Assembly (NCBI RefSeq): GCF_014898815.1
Contig: NW_026515543.1
Coordinates: forward strand, 3,410,001-3,474,000
Source of the DNA: Panonychus citri
Lineage: Eukaryota > Arthropoda > Arachnida > Trombidiformes > Tetranychidae
Length of the DNA stretch: 64,000 bases
Reading direction: 5' to 3'
Shown here: positions 1-10,905 of the stretch, one piece after another
How positions within the stretch are numbered: the first letter of the stretch is position 1
Layout: every line of letters begins with the position of its first letter
Notes under the pieces: model-generated
Databases searched by the model: none
Told to the model about the DNA's origin: nothing
Seen by the model: only the letters and a program-made list of their open reading frames with translations
Made by a program: the position numbers and the translations under genes

Positions 1-700
1 ACTGAACTTTTTTGATTTCGAAAAAAGTGTAAAATTAGGGCATTAAATCATATAAAGAGAGGGAATGATGATCAAAAATTATCAGTTCAATTCTGAACAT
101 TGTTGAATCAACATTAATATTGTTCTAACGACTGATAATTGCTTTTTACAACGTTCAAATTTCGTTCAAGTTTTATCGTTTTTTTTCAAAGTTTGCAATA
201 TATCATAATATATATCATAATATATATATATACAATACGGACATTAAGTTTCGTACACTTTCAATAATTGTTGCGCATAGGTTGATTCTTCAATCAATTT
301 ACATTAGAAAAGCAACTCTATGCGCAACTTTGAGAAAGTGATGCAAACTCTATATCTCAATCGGTAATTATTAACTTATTTATTGCTCAATCCATGACCA
401 TTTAACTTTCAATTTGTCATTGATTTTAACCTTTGCGTTTTTTTTCTCCTTTGTGAAAATTGTGTCAAGGTATCGTTTGGTTATTGGTTTTGGCTCGGAA
501 CTTTCTCGTTGACATTATTATCGAATTTACGTCTAATGCACGAAATTATAAAGTAAGAAACTGTTCATTGTTCAACATTTCATTTGATGAATTTCTTTCT
601 TGTTTAATTTTTATTCATTGATAATGAATTAGAATGTCCCCTTTTTTACTTTCTATTACTTAGTTTTAGTCTTTTTCTCCTTTTCTCTTTCTCTTAAACT
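1..700. other. AT-rich DNA, no gene seen
   Basis: AT-rich sequence with a short TA-rich run near 195-230. I see no open frame, splice structure or RNA gene that I can support. Confidence 0.5.
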
Positions 701-1800
701 CTGCAATCATTTTGTAGATGTATTTCTTGTCTCTCTGAATCAATCAGTTTTCTCTCTCTCTCTCTCTCGAATCAATCAGTTTTTTCTCTCTCTCTCTCTC
801 TCAAGGAAACAGTCTCATTCTTCCTCTTAATCAGTTTCTTTTTTCACTCTCTCTCTCTCCAGCAACAATTCTGTCTCTCTGAATCAATGAGTTTCTCTCC
901 AGTAAACTTTTCTCTCTCTGTCTTTCTATTTTCTCACTCTCGCTCTATCTTTTTCTCAGTGGACAGTTCTCTATCTCTCTACCTCTACAGAAAAGAGTTA
1001 TCTCTCTCTTAAGATAAATTAGTTTTTACTCTCTCTCTAACTAACTAAATCAGTTTTCACACTCTCTCCATTAAGTAATTATCTCTCTCTCTCTTGATTC
1101 ATTAGTTTCTCTCTCTTAAGATAACTATTTGAAAAGTAACTATTTTTTCTCTCCAGTAAACTGATATTGTTTTCTCTCTCAATCAGTCAGTTTTTTCTTT
1201 CTAGATCAATTAGTCTCTCTCTCTCTTTCTATCCAACAAACAATTATCGCTCTCTCTTTCTCTCCAGTGAACAATTTCTCTCTCTATTAAGATCGATACG
1301 TTTTAACTTTCTCTCTCTCCAATAAAAAAATATCTCTCTTTCTCTCTCTCCCGAAAACATTTGTATCTCTCTCTCTCTTTCTCTCAAGTGAACTGTTGTT
1401 ACTCTCTCTATCTTTCTTGTCGGCCAGTTTTACTCTATAGATAGCTTAGTTTCTATCTCTCTCCAGTAAACTGTTGTCTCTCTCTCTTTCTTTCTCTCTC
1501 TCTTTCTTTCTCTCTCTTTCTCTATTAATATCAATACGTTTTAACTCGCTCTCTCCAACAATCAATTGTCTCTTTCTCCCCAGTAAACTATTCTTGCTCT
1601 CTCTCTCTCTCCTCAGTAAACTGTTGTCTCTCTCTCTTTATTTCTCTTTCTTGCTCTCTCTATTAAGACCAATACGTTTTAACTCGCTCTCTCCAATGAA
1701 CAATTGTCTCTATCTCTTCAGTAAACTATTGTTGCTTTCTCTCTCTACAACAAATAATCGTTTCTCTCTTTCTCATCAAGATCAATACGCTTTTTTATGC
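701..1800. repeat. Degenerate CT-rich satellite
   Basis: About 1.1 kb of pyrimidine-rich sequence made of short (CT)n tracts separated by recurring non-CT words, such as AGTAAACT(G/A)TTGT and ATCAATACGTTTTAACT. The second word recurs near 1285, 1526 and 1664, and in shortened form near 1775, so the last copies are about 138 bp apart. This looks like a decayed higher-order tandem repeat rather than a plain microsatellite. The Ser/Leu-rich open frame across 1474-1790 is produced by the repeat, not by a gene. Confidence 0.75.
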
Positions 1801-2944
1801 AGACGAATTAACCCTGAAATACAAGAGGAATTGGTAAATAGTTTCATTGACAGAGGTTTAAGAGCTACCAGAGAATTATAATTATCCTCCATCAACATCT
1901 CAAAGAAACAGATCATTGAGTCCTAGACCAAGAGGTAGGCCTAGACAAGGTTCTCCTCACCCACAGGGCAGAGGAAGACCTCGATCACGATCACTTTCAC
2001 CATCAACTGAACGAAAAACAAAAGTAGTAAAAACAGTTTACACTGAATATGAAGATGCAGAGGAAACCAATTTTTCTAACTCTATAACATCAAATCTATT
2101 TAAAGAAAAAATAAGAAAGAAAGAAATTATTTTCACAATAGCAAAAATTAAAGGCCAATACGTAGATTGCTCAGTTGATACAGGAACTGAAGTGTCATTA
2201 TTATTCAAGAAATTAGCTGATCAATTAGCTCTTTAATTCCATGGTTATAAAGGTCCAATTCATTTAACAGGAAATAGCCCTTTAAATGTTCTTGGTGAGA
2301 TATATCAAATTAGAAATTTCAGATGGAGCAACTACAACTGAATTGAAATCACCTGAATGATAATTGACATTTTACCCGCAAATTGAAGCAATAATCGGAC
2401 AAAATATTTTAGAAACAGGTCAATTTTTATTGATTGTAAAAGGAAAGTTAATTCCCAAACCCTAAAGAAATTTCAAAAATAGATTAACTTTTCAATAAAA
2501 ACCATTCGACCTCTTCAATTGTTTCTTCAGATCATGAATCAACCTTAGATTTGATAAAATTGTCATCAATAACAGAAAAATTCATTCATCAACAATTAGT
2601 TTATCATCATTATTTCAGTCTCGGTGATGGGAAGAAAATAATGAAACAATTATATCAACAACGTGATGAATGAATTAAAACTTGAAATTAATGATGAAAT
2701 AAAATTAACTACTCGAGAAAAACTCAATGAATTAATAACTAAATATCGGTGTGTGTTTGCAGCAACATCAAAAGAATTAGGCTTTTCCAATGTTTATTCT
2801 CATCAAATTGATACGTGGGATCACCCACCAATAGCTCAGAAACCGTATCGAATGTCAGACTTAAAAAGAAACATAGCAGAAAAATCAATAAATGAATTAA
2901 ACGATGATGGAATCGTCATACCTTCTTGTTCACCATGGTTCTAG
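1790..2944 (+). mobile_element. Degraded Ty3/gypsy-like retroelement (gag end, protease, RT start)
   Basis: Three successive open fragments in different frames resemble parts of a retrotransposon polyprotein. About 1790-1881 looks like a gag end. 1916-2236 starts with an Arg/Pro/Ser-rich stretch and ends in a retropepsin-like segment with the catalytic motif VDTGTEVSLL. 2663-2944 resembles the entry to a Ty3/gypsy reverse transcriptase, with an HQIDT...P..QKPYR stretch and a terminal SPW. The RT core with its Asp-Asp motif, RNase H and integrase are not seen after it, and stops and shifts separate the parts. I see no long terminal repeats. It is a dead remnant. The protease motif is the best evidence; family assignment rests on known Ty3/gypsy organisation. 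Confidence 0.6.
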
Positions 2945-3681
2945 CCTTATTAAGAGAACAACGAAAACTTCGTGGACGTAAATCACGAGCAGCTTATGGC
3001 GGAAAACCCTGGTGGAAGAATTTGAATAATCCAATTCCCTAACAATTAGAAAATTACGTACCAATCGGTCCAAAAACAAATAAAAAGGAAACATTAGCTA
3101 AGGATATCGAAGGAGACGGTCATAGTGGGGTAGGGAATGTCCATTTATCTGATTGGTTTGGTCCAGAAATACGTATTCAAACTGTGCCCAGGTAAAGAAT
3201 CATTATATTATAAATTCCCTAACTCGAATCACTGGACTACAGATCAATGATTTAACAAAAGGATTAACTTTGGACGAGATTGCAATGCAAGTGGCAGAAA
3301 TTTCAAGAGGACGCCGATTAATAATTCAAGGAAAAGACTATCTGAAAAAACTACTAACACCCGCTCGACTCAGAGTTTATAATATTCAACATATCGATCT
3401 TCAAGTAAAGTAGGCCAGGTAAACAACCAATTGGTTTGGTATCTATTGACAAATTCCTATTTTACAAATTCCAAAAATTGCGTCGAGAAAATGATTCTTA
3501 TGTCACGATTGTCATTCTTCAGAAAGAGATTCAAGAGTCACACTCAAAGCTTACATGGAAATACAAAAATCAGCTGATCATAATATACCAATACCATCCG
3601 CTGAGATCGTAAGAGAGATGGTCAAAAACGGACAGAATATTTCACATTGGTTATCGGAATTCCAGGATGAACATCATTAAT
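2945..3681 (+). pseudogene. Unidentified coding relic next to the retroelement
   Basis: Several coding-like stretches follow one another with stops and frame changes. 2941-3033 is basic and ends at a TAA. Its frame continues to 3195 with a Trp-Phe-Gly-Pro stretch. A frame at about 3190-3413 contains an amphipathic helical segment rich in Lys/Arg/Leu. A last frame, 3541-3681, ends at TAA. None matches a retroelement domain I can name, although the block directly abuts the RT fragment. It could be the residue of a second inserted element. Function unknown. Confidence 0.4.
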
Positions 3682-3845
3682 TACTAACAGCTTTTACATT
3701 TTAATAGTCAATATTAAATGTTAACTAATCCTTAGATTAATTATAATAATCTTATTAAACTGTAAATCAACGTGGACGTTGATCTTTTCATGTACCCCGG
3801 ACGAATTGCAACAAACTAATTGTACACATTTTAAATGTAACACAA

Positions 3846-3874
3846 CCAGGTACCACCTCTCACGTGGTACCTGG
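3846..3874. repeat. Perfect 11-bp inverted repeat (hairpin)
   Basis: The arm CCAGGTACCAC at 3846-3856 is exactly complementary to 3864-3874, with a 7-nt loop. It is GC-rich in an AT-rich surround and lies about 165 bp downstream of the last open relic, so it could be the end of a mobile element or a transcript-end structure. No function can be assigned. Confidence 0.6.
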
Positions 3875-4397
3875 TCTCTTCTATTGCCAAATTGTTGCTG
3901 ATGAAGATGACGATGCTAAAACAGAGAGAAAGTTTTTCTCCCTCTTGTTACCATAAAATGGTCTGATTTCGGCCATTTTAAAAAACCATGGAAAAATAAA
4001 TAAAAATAGTTTATACTCATTGAATTAATGAATTTTCCGTCCAATAGCTTAGATGCTTGAACGAATTACAATTGTTGCAGAATCTACCAACAAAAGCTAC
4101 AGAACAACCATATGTCATGAGATGTGAATTCGGAACGTCTCGTAATAGGCACATCAACACCACATGACTAAGGATCTCAAGTAAGATCAATGGGTAGATT
4201 TGAAATTGATTGTTAAAAAAGGTTGTTACTCCATTTTCATGGTTGAATGATTTAAAACATCCAAACCATCAACCCAATCATCAACATCAATTGATCAGCC
4301 ACATTAAATTTCTAATTCATCGCTAGCTGAATCAATAGCTGATCCAACCGTTCAATCATAATCATTAGAGTTTCAACAAACATCAACGCAATCATCA

Positions 4398-4975
4398 CAA
4401 CAACCAGGACCAGTTTTTAGAGAAAGAAGGAAAATTGTCCGAAATGAAAAGATTAAAGGTTCCGAAAAAGCCAAGAGAGATGCAGCAGGAACGAAAGCAT
4501 CAACAGCATCAGCAATTGTTCATCCTCAACAATCAACACCCAAATCAACACCATCAACTGATCAGCCGTCACAAATTTCAAATTCATCACTAGATGAATC
4601 ACCTCTTTCTATGAATCAACAGCTCATACAACCCAAATCCAAGCCTGTTATTTACAAGTTTTGCAAAACACAAAATAAAGGGTTGCTAATAAATAGTGGA
4701 AATATTTTCAATGATTAATTAATCAATAATTAAATACGATTGAAATCATTGTCTATTGTTTATGAATTGTTAATTAGTTTTTTCTTAATTAATTTTTATC
4801 TCATGGTAAAACTACGTATATGCAACAGTGCAAAGATCCAAGAGAATTTTTGAAAAAGTTTTATTGCCGACAAACAAAATGTAAATATGAATGTTTATAC
4901 CACTATAAGTGTCTCTTCACCTTCATGCGAAAAAAACTCGTTAAAGAGCATCTTTTTCGTAATTCTTTTATTTGA
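4398..4975 (+). pseudogene. Relic of a Ser/Pro/Gln-rich protein with a Cys-rich, CCCH-like end
   Basis: An open frame from about 4405 to 4718 encodes a basic then Ser/Thr/Gln/Pro-rich segment ending in a Tyr-Lys-Phe-Cys-Lys stretch. After a possible intron with an acceptor near 4826, a second stretch at 4827-4975 encodes Cys/His/Lys-rich sequence (CRQTKCKYECLYHYKC) ending at TGA. The Cys and His spacing loosely resembles a CCCH zinc finger, with extra residues. No ATG-initiated full gene could be assembled, so I call it a relic. Confidence 0.3.
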
Positions 4976-5482
4976 AATGCATTTGCGGTGAAACGAAAAT
5001 AGTTACCGTAATTTAAGACGCATATTGCTAATAAGCAATTTTAGAGTATATATGCATGATTGTCACCTGTTAATTGTTGATCAATCGCCGGTTTAATGAT
5101 TAGTCCAATAGAACAAGCAGTTAGTTTGAAACTTTCTTAAATTGTTGATCAATTGTCGGCTGAATCAACGGTCCAATTGGACAATCAATTTGAAAGAATT
5201 TCAAGTTAACTGTTGACCATCTTCTAATCAGACTGATCACTTTGCAGCAGATTGATCAGTAGTTTTTCGTTTGGATGAATCACTTAAAGTAACGTTTGTT
5301 TCAACTTTTTCTAGGAATTATCTCCAAGTTACTGTACTGGAATAAATCAAACATTTAGACAACAAGACAATAGGCGAGAGGAGCGTGATAATCGGAGGAC
5401 ATTTTTATCCTACCATTCCTCTTTAAACATCGCTACTTGTCTGTCCAAATGATTTTAAAAACGCTTGTCACTTTTCTATAGG

Positions 5483-5895
5483 ATCGTGGTGATATTTTTG
5501 TTAATGTTTTTACAATTATACATGGTGCGAGACTTCACATGATTGGAGTGTTTAATCTCTACAAAACCGGGATCATTGTTGCCAACTTTGGTTTCTGGCT
5601 ATGCTTTGGACAACCATTAAAAGATTGAAATCTGGTTGATAGTGAGGGAGTTTGGTTCGGCGTGGTGGATAGTGTCATCATCGGTTATGATTTTAATACC
5701 GACAACATATATCATAATCAAAGGGTGCAAAATTGGTGGTCAAAGATATTATTTTATCTAATGGCAAAAAGTTGGATGGTTTCACTAAAGACTGATATAA
5801 CTTATGGGCACGAATTTTATGACCAAAGTCGAGTGACGTTTTCCGAAATCCACCCGATGATCAATCTGTTCATGAAACAGTCAGTTGTATCTTAG
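5483..5895 (+). pseudogene. Open exon-like block with one in-frame stop
   Basis: After a good acceptor (TTTTCTATAG, ending at 5482) one frame stays open to the TAG at 5893-5895, except for a single TGA near 5627. The composition is protein-like (aromatic and Asp/Asn-rich). I do not recognise the family. The single stop suggests a decayed exon; it could equally be two unrelated chance frames. Confidence 0.3.
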
Positions 5896-6036
5896 ATATT
5901 TTCCGTTCGAAATTTATGAATGACATTGTGGACATAAAATATCTCCAGAAGCACATTCCAAATGAAAAAAGTTAGAAAATAGATGATCCTCCATTTTGTC
6001 TTTAAGGCATGAGGAATTTTAGTAAAACAAACATTT

Positions 6037-6512
6037 CTAGTTATTTCCTTCTGATTGCCGGCTATAGAACTTTTCAAGAAATCTTTTCGAATATGAATCT
6101 TTAAAGTTTCCAAGATTGAATATTGCCTCCTTTTGTACATAAATTTTGATCCACTCATTCGGACACAGGTTCAGGCTAGCCACGTGCCAGTTTTCGTTTT
6201 CGTTTGCGACGCTTCTCGATTTTTCTCTTTTCACTTCATCTGTATTCATCCTTTTTAGCATTTTCGCATTTTTTAGGTCGTCATGCCATTTCCAAGGGTC
6301 AAGAATAAATGGATCATTTGGAAGATTGGGCTCGAGAGGTGGTCCTAATTAGCGAGATTTCTTCGCATTAATCCATCAATTACGGTGAACTCGGAAGGAT
6401 CAATCTTTTCCATATGCGATTGGCAATTGACGATGAATTTATCAGGATGCATCAGTCGATAGAGGCTGTAAGCTTCTTTCATATATTCTTTTCTCGTAAC
6501 AGTGCATCGCAT
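6037..6512 (-). pseudogene. Frameshifted gene fragment, unidentified
   Basis: On the minus strand an ATG at 6512 opens a frame with a HPDKF motif that runs about 53 codons to a TAG near 6352. From there a second frame runs on to 6037 with a Pro-rich start (PPLEPNLPNDPF), followed by a charged, Trp/Tyr-containing region. The composition is coding-like on both sides of the break, and the frames abut without a splice signal, so one frameshift has probably broken a single gene. It lies downstream of the zinc-finger gene on the same strand. Identity unknown. Confidence 0.4.
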
Positions 6513-6747
6513 TACTTTTTATTATTATGAATAAAAAGTGATGTTGAACCGATGTTCTTACCTTTTAAAAAGAAAGAAAAATCGCCAAAGATAATTGAAG
6601 GTTCTTCTAATTAATTAAAGAGCATGAACAGAATAGTTAAAGCAATCAAGATATTTATTCGTAATGATTTGATAATGATAATAAGAACAATTAGATAAGG
6701 AGTACAATATCAAGTGAATAAGAAGTTGAACAATCAAAATGAATCAA

Positions 6748-8180
6748 TTAATTTGTTTCTTGTGGTGCAAACTGTCGGCCTGTTATTTCTCTCTGTCGAC
6801 AGATCTCTCGTCTCAACCGATTGTTGAAGCACGGAGGTTTGTAGTGCTCTTTCAAAGCGGAATATGAACTGAAAGTGAGTTTACATTTGATGCACGCCAA
6901 AGCGAAATTCGATCTTATGTGTGCTCGTACTTTATAATATTCACTCGCTCGGTTCCTGTAGCCATTCTCGGTACAAAGTATGCAGGAAGTGAAACAGCAA
7001 ATGTAATCATCTTCAGCTTTTTCGATTTGATGGATGTATTATTGATACAGATACGCATGTAACGGCTTCCGTCCGGCCACATCCCAGAAACAAAAGGCTC
7101 TAATTGCGTCTAAATAAAAAATCGGCATTTCATCATTCGTTCTGAAAGCAAAGAATTGAAAGTTAAATCGATGAAGAGAATTACAGAAAAATCATGAAGT
7201 ATTATACTTACATTTCATCACAATATTTTGGTGTCTCGAATTCACATAATTCACGAGCGATCGTGACACAAACACCTTGTACAACAGCACCAAAAGGTGT
7301 TGGAGTTTCTGGTTCACCATTTTCAAAGCTTCTTTGAATATCTGCAACCTGAGCGGCAAAGCTTTCTAACGTGATAGCGTGTTCCTGTTGCGTTTGTCTG
7401 GTTTTATTGCCCTTATCAAATGGTTCGATTTCTTTCAATTTCGCCAGTTCGATGTCTCGTCGTTTGCGAATGATGCCGCAATGTCGGTCATAGTGTCCAT
7501 TTAGAGACGCTTTCGTCCCATACATTGAGTTACACAAATTGCACACCATGACTGCGAAATTCTCCGAGGTGTATCTCGACATCAGATATTTGTCCTTTAT
7601 ATTTGACATTTGGCTGAAAGTGTTACCACAAGGAAAATTTTCCAAAGTGCAAGTACCCGAATTCGGGTCAACGCTATTGGCACACAGTTCAGTGAAATCA
7701 TCCTGGGTTTTCGGCTCCATTGCGTCCAGAAAAAAAAGTTGATAAGTCCCGTGAGGATCACGAACGGCATTTTTTCCCTTCCTTTCTCTATTGATCAAAT
7801 TCAATCGTCGAGAGCTCCTAAAAATAAAGAAGTAATTTGTCAATAATTGTTAGATCTTACTTAGATATAGATATAACTTACCAATCATTTTGAATACTTC
7901 CATGAATTGGCATTACATTTCCACACAATTCCATGTAAAGAGCGGCTAATGCTGAGAATATCAACGATTGTTCATTAGTAATCGTGCGCTGGAACGTCTC
8001 ATAATTAGTTCGCCAGTTGTTCATTTTTGCCGATTGGTTATAAATATACTGAGCCGTTCGCTTCATATGCTTGAGAAGAGTTTGCTGAAAAGAAAATGAA
8101 AAAGTAAATCAATATTATGAAGAAAATGACTTCTGATAAATTAATAAAATACTTACAAATTTGTTATTATGAGAGACCAT
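6748..8180 (-). CDS. Two-zinc-finger protein, split by an in-frame TAA
   Basis: Four exons join in frame on the minus strand: 8157-8180 (ATG at 8180), 7882-8084, 7212-7817 and the exon starting at 7141, all with GT/AG borders. Read normally the protein stops at the TAA at 7039-7041, giving 311 residues. Beyond it the same frame stays open for 96 more codons to a TAA at 6748-6750. A C2H2-type finger lies at residues 168-189 (C-x2-C-x12-H-x3-H). The extension carries a second, C-x2-C-x12-H-x4-C, at about 361-382. It is probably a nuclear, DNA-binding or mobile-element-derived protein, but I do not recognise the family. The TAA may be a recent disabling mutation, readthrough, or the true end. 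Confidence 0.55.
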
Positions 8181-8431
8181 TACGGAAAGAAAATTTTCTT
8201 GCGATGGAAAAGGTGAAGAATATACGAAATTGAATACGTTGGAACTAAAAACCTTTTCTAGAACAAAAAAATCATTATGACCAAAAGAGCTCTATAGTTT
8301 TAAGAATCAGCATCTTCATTCAATTATCTACTTCAAACCTATTATGTAATGGTATAAGCAAAGTTTTAAAAACGATTGCAAACAAACAGTGAAAAATTTA
8401 TGTCAAGAACTTGTTTATAAAAGAAAAATGA

Positions 8432-8767
8432 GAGAGAGACATCGCAAGAGCGATTATATCAGGATTATTAACATTTAGAACAATTATAATCACTTTATAT
8501 TTAAGTGTAGTTATAGGTTCCAGTACTAGGATAGAAGAAATGAAACTTAAACAAAATTTGATTAATTCCGTTACAATAGTTCAAGATCAACTGCTCAAAG
8601 AAATAGAGAAAATAGCCCGAAATCAGCTCACCATTAACAAAGCTTTACTATAGAGGCAAATTAGCATCAGAAATGTAACAAAGCAGATTTCATATTCTCA
8701 TAATAGAATTAACCAATTCGATGAAGTGTTTCCTCAAACACTTTATGTGGTTTCCTACTTAACCTAA
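8432..8767 (+). pseudogene. Relic of a membrane-anchored, helical protein
   Basis: One plus-strand frame is open from 8432 to 8767 except for a TAG at 8651-8653. It encodes a hydrophobic segment (LLTFRTIIITLYLSVVIG), then a charged helical stretch, and after the stop a further 37 codons of similar character. A TATAAAAG sits just upstream at 8416-8423, but no ATG lies in this frame ahead of the hydrophobic segment. It could be a broken type II or single-pass membrane protein. Family unknown. Confidence 0.35.
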
Positions 8768-8861
8768 AAATTTATGCAAACTTAAACCTTCTGTTAAATA
8801 CTGAAAGAAAGATGAAAAATGGTTCTCAGTCACATGTTCAAGTCCTCCTGTTCCGTATCAG

Positions 8862-8918
8862 TAGTATAAAAGCGGCCCACTCTGGTATCACCAGCGCTTC
8901 TGGTATCATGATACCAGA
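8862..8918 (+). repeat. Left arm of a 57-bp inverted repeat
   Basis: This arm is a perfect reverse complement of 10145-10201. It contains a TATAAAAG (8865-8872) pointing inward and a nested palindrome, TCTGGTATCATGATACCAGA (8899-8918). Unlike the right arm, it lacks the closing GAGTGGGCCGCTT, so it cannot form the full hairpin. Confidence 0.85.
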
Positions 8919-9078
8919 AGCAAAACACAAACACATACACACAAACATATACACACTCAATCGCGCGCGATAATTTTAATAAATAGAATGCAATTAGTTT
9001 AATGAAAATGGAATGTTTTCGGTGGGATTTCGGAGAAGTTTACCAAAGTAATTAAACTGCATAAAAGTGATCTCACAT

Positions 9079-9580
9079 TTAACGCTGCATGTTTGCAACA
9101 AGGTCTTTGATGGTTTTAATGATTTGCTCACACTTCTCTCGTCGAACATACTCAGGTCTTGTATTCAAAAATGTTTTAATCACTTTTACCTTTGCAATGA
9201 GTGGCATTGATCGATTGAAATTTATACTTGACGGTTTTCTTGAGAAACGAAGTATCCTTGATGGTCGTGTCGATGTTTGAGATGTTGATGGAGATGATGT
9301 TGGCTGTGTTGATGTTTGTTGAGGTGGTGATGTTTCTTGAGATGGTGATGCATAATGATTATTTCCATGGTTGTTCAAACTACTTAAATTGACATCATAA
9401 TGTCTTGACCACCATTGTAGTGCTGCTACACTACAGCACTTTGGACAGCCGTTATCTGCACAACACTGTGGGATAAGACGCAAAGCAGGTAATGGTGGTA
9501 ATGGTGATGGTGGTGAAGGTTGCGGGAAGGTGGTGGTGGAAACACTGATGAAGGCGATTCAACTTTGATGGAAACCATGC
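9079..9580 (-). pseudogene. Cys-rich, Pro-rich reading frame with a probable 1-nt frameshift
   Basis: On the minus strand an acceptor (CACTTGTAG) precedes an open block with ATG near 9580. In that frame the Pro-rich start soon runs into a stop. The neighbouring frame takes over within a run of CCA/CAC triplets and stays open to 9079. That part encodes a Cys-rich cluster (CCADNGCPKCC), a Ser/Thr/Pro/Gln linker and a basic helical end. It has no ATG of its own near 9483. Either one base was gained or lost in the CCA repeat, or a short intron is unseen. It lies inside the 57-bp inverted repeat pair. Identity unknown. Confidence 0.35.
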
Positions 9581-10112
9581 TGTTTTCTTTCAACTACAAG
9601 TGAATAAGAGATAAAGTTAACAACTAATGAAGTGAAAATTAGCAAATCATCGATATTTTCCCAACCAATAGAGTGAAACATGAGTTCAATATACCAATCG
9701 ATAGCTATTAACATACGCTATCATACGATGTATCATTAACAAATATTTGCTAATTGAAAAAAATTCCACACGAAATTAAGCGAATTGTCTATTGGATGGT
9801 TAATTATGAAGTACAACCTTCTGTACTCGTCTGTAATGTCTCCCTCGTCTTATATAAAAGTGATGTATCAAGCAATGAAAGATCATTCATTCTCACTAAT
9901 AGCATACGTTAATGGTCCTTCACATCATGTGATCATCTTAGAGAAATCTTTATAAATATTTTGACAAAATCATCATATACTTCATTTCATATCTATCGTC
10001 ATTTGATAACACTTCTTTCAAAATATTTACTCTTTCATCTGAAACTTAAAAGTCATTTTTTGTACATTTATTCTCAATTTTTATCTGATAGATCAAGAAA
10101 TATTTTTTATAT

Positions 10113-10130
10113 TTGCGACAATTGTCGCAA
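10113..10130. repeat. 18-bp perfect palindrome
   Basis: TTGCGACAATTGTCGCAA is its own reverse complement. It lies immediately inside the right arm of the inverted repeat, next to the large hairpin. Confidence 0.7.
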
Positions 10131-10132
10131 AA

Positions 10133-10201
10133 CAAGCGGCCCACTCTGGTATCATGATACCAGAAGCGCTGGTGATACCAGAGTGGGCCGCTTTTATACT
10201 A
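10133..10201 (-). repeat. Right arm of the inverted repeat, with a 21-bp-stem hairpin
   Basis: 10145-10201 is the exact reverse complement of 8862-8918. The arm also folds on itself: 10134-10154 pairs perfectly with 10173-10193 (21 bp, GC-rich stem with GCGGCCCAC) around an 18-nt loop. Two smaller palindromes are nested inside, which would allow a T-shaped fold. An inward-facing TATAAAAG is present on the minus strand. The layout resembles terminal hairpins of foldback DNA transposons or linear single-stranded DNA replicons, but no replication gene is seen between the arms. Confidence 0.8.
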
Positions 10202-10905
10202 GTATCTTTCGAGACGTGCTGATTATGGTGGTAAAAAATCTGCTATGCACTATCCTCTATACGCCAAAGATCACAATCAACAATGCTATTTCGACTACCT
10301 TAACGAAGAATGTAATATAAATGGGTCTCATTGTAACCTGACAATTGAGCATTGAACCATTTGAAAATATTCACCATAATTAAGCAAAATAAGAGGTAAT
10401 TAAGGGTATCAATTGTTCATACGATAATCAATCATGTTCATGGTAATTCAATCAACTGATATTTAAAATTGATCAATAGTTTGACTTGGAATTGATTTTT
10501 TTTCAGATTATCGTTTAAATCATCAACCAATATTAACTAATACATCAGTGATTTAATCAATTGATTGAAAGTAATGTAAATAATGATGAGTTTTTTTCCT
10601 CAACAATCAATGAGCTTTAATATTGGTTCATTGTTAACAAGTTGATTAATTGCCAAAATCAAAATGTTATCCTTTTTTATAGAATATCAAAGCTCAAAAA
10701 TTGATTTGTTTGACTAAATATGATTCATAAATTTATTAATCAATACGTAAGAATTGATTAATTTAATGATTTGTAAAGATGATCATTAAATAAACTGAGC
10801 AAAGTGGTTTATTCTTGATTGTTATAAATTGTCAACGAGGTTTCACTTGTTGAAATTCAAATTCTCTTAAATCAACAACCAAACTTTTCTGATTTATTAA
10901 TAATA
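10202..10905. other. Upstream region of the gustatory receptor gene
   Basis: AT-rich intergenic DNA without a supported feature. The open frame that crosses 9961-10320 runs through the hairpin and is not a gene. Confidence 0.4.

Noticed and set aside
1474..1789. Ser/Leu-rich open frame
   Set aside because: Entirely a translation of the CT satellite; no start context or protein character apart from the last codons near 1790.
7039..7041. Selenocysteine recoding of the zinc-finger gene
   Set aside because: The stop is TAA; selenocysteine uses TGA.
9961..10320. 119-codon plus-strand frame
   Set aside because: Runs straight through the palindromic right arm and its composition changes abruptly there; not a gene.
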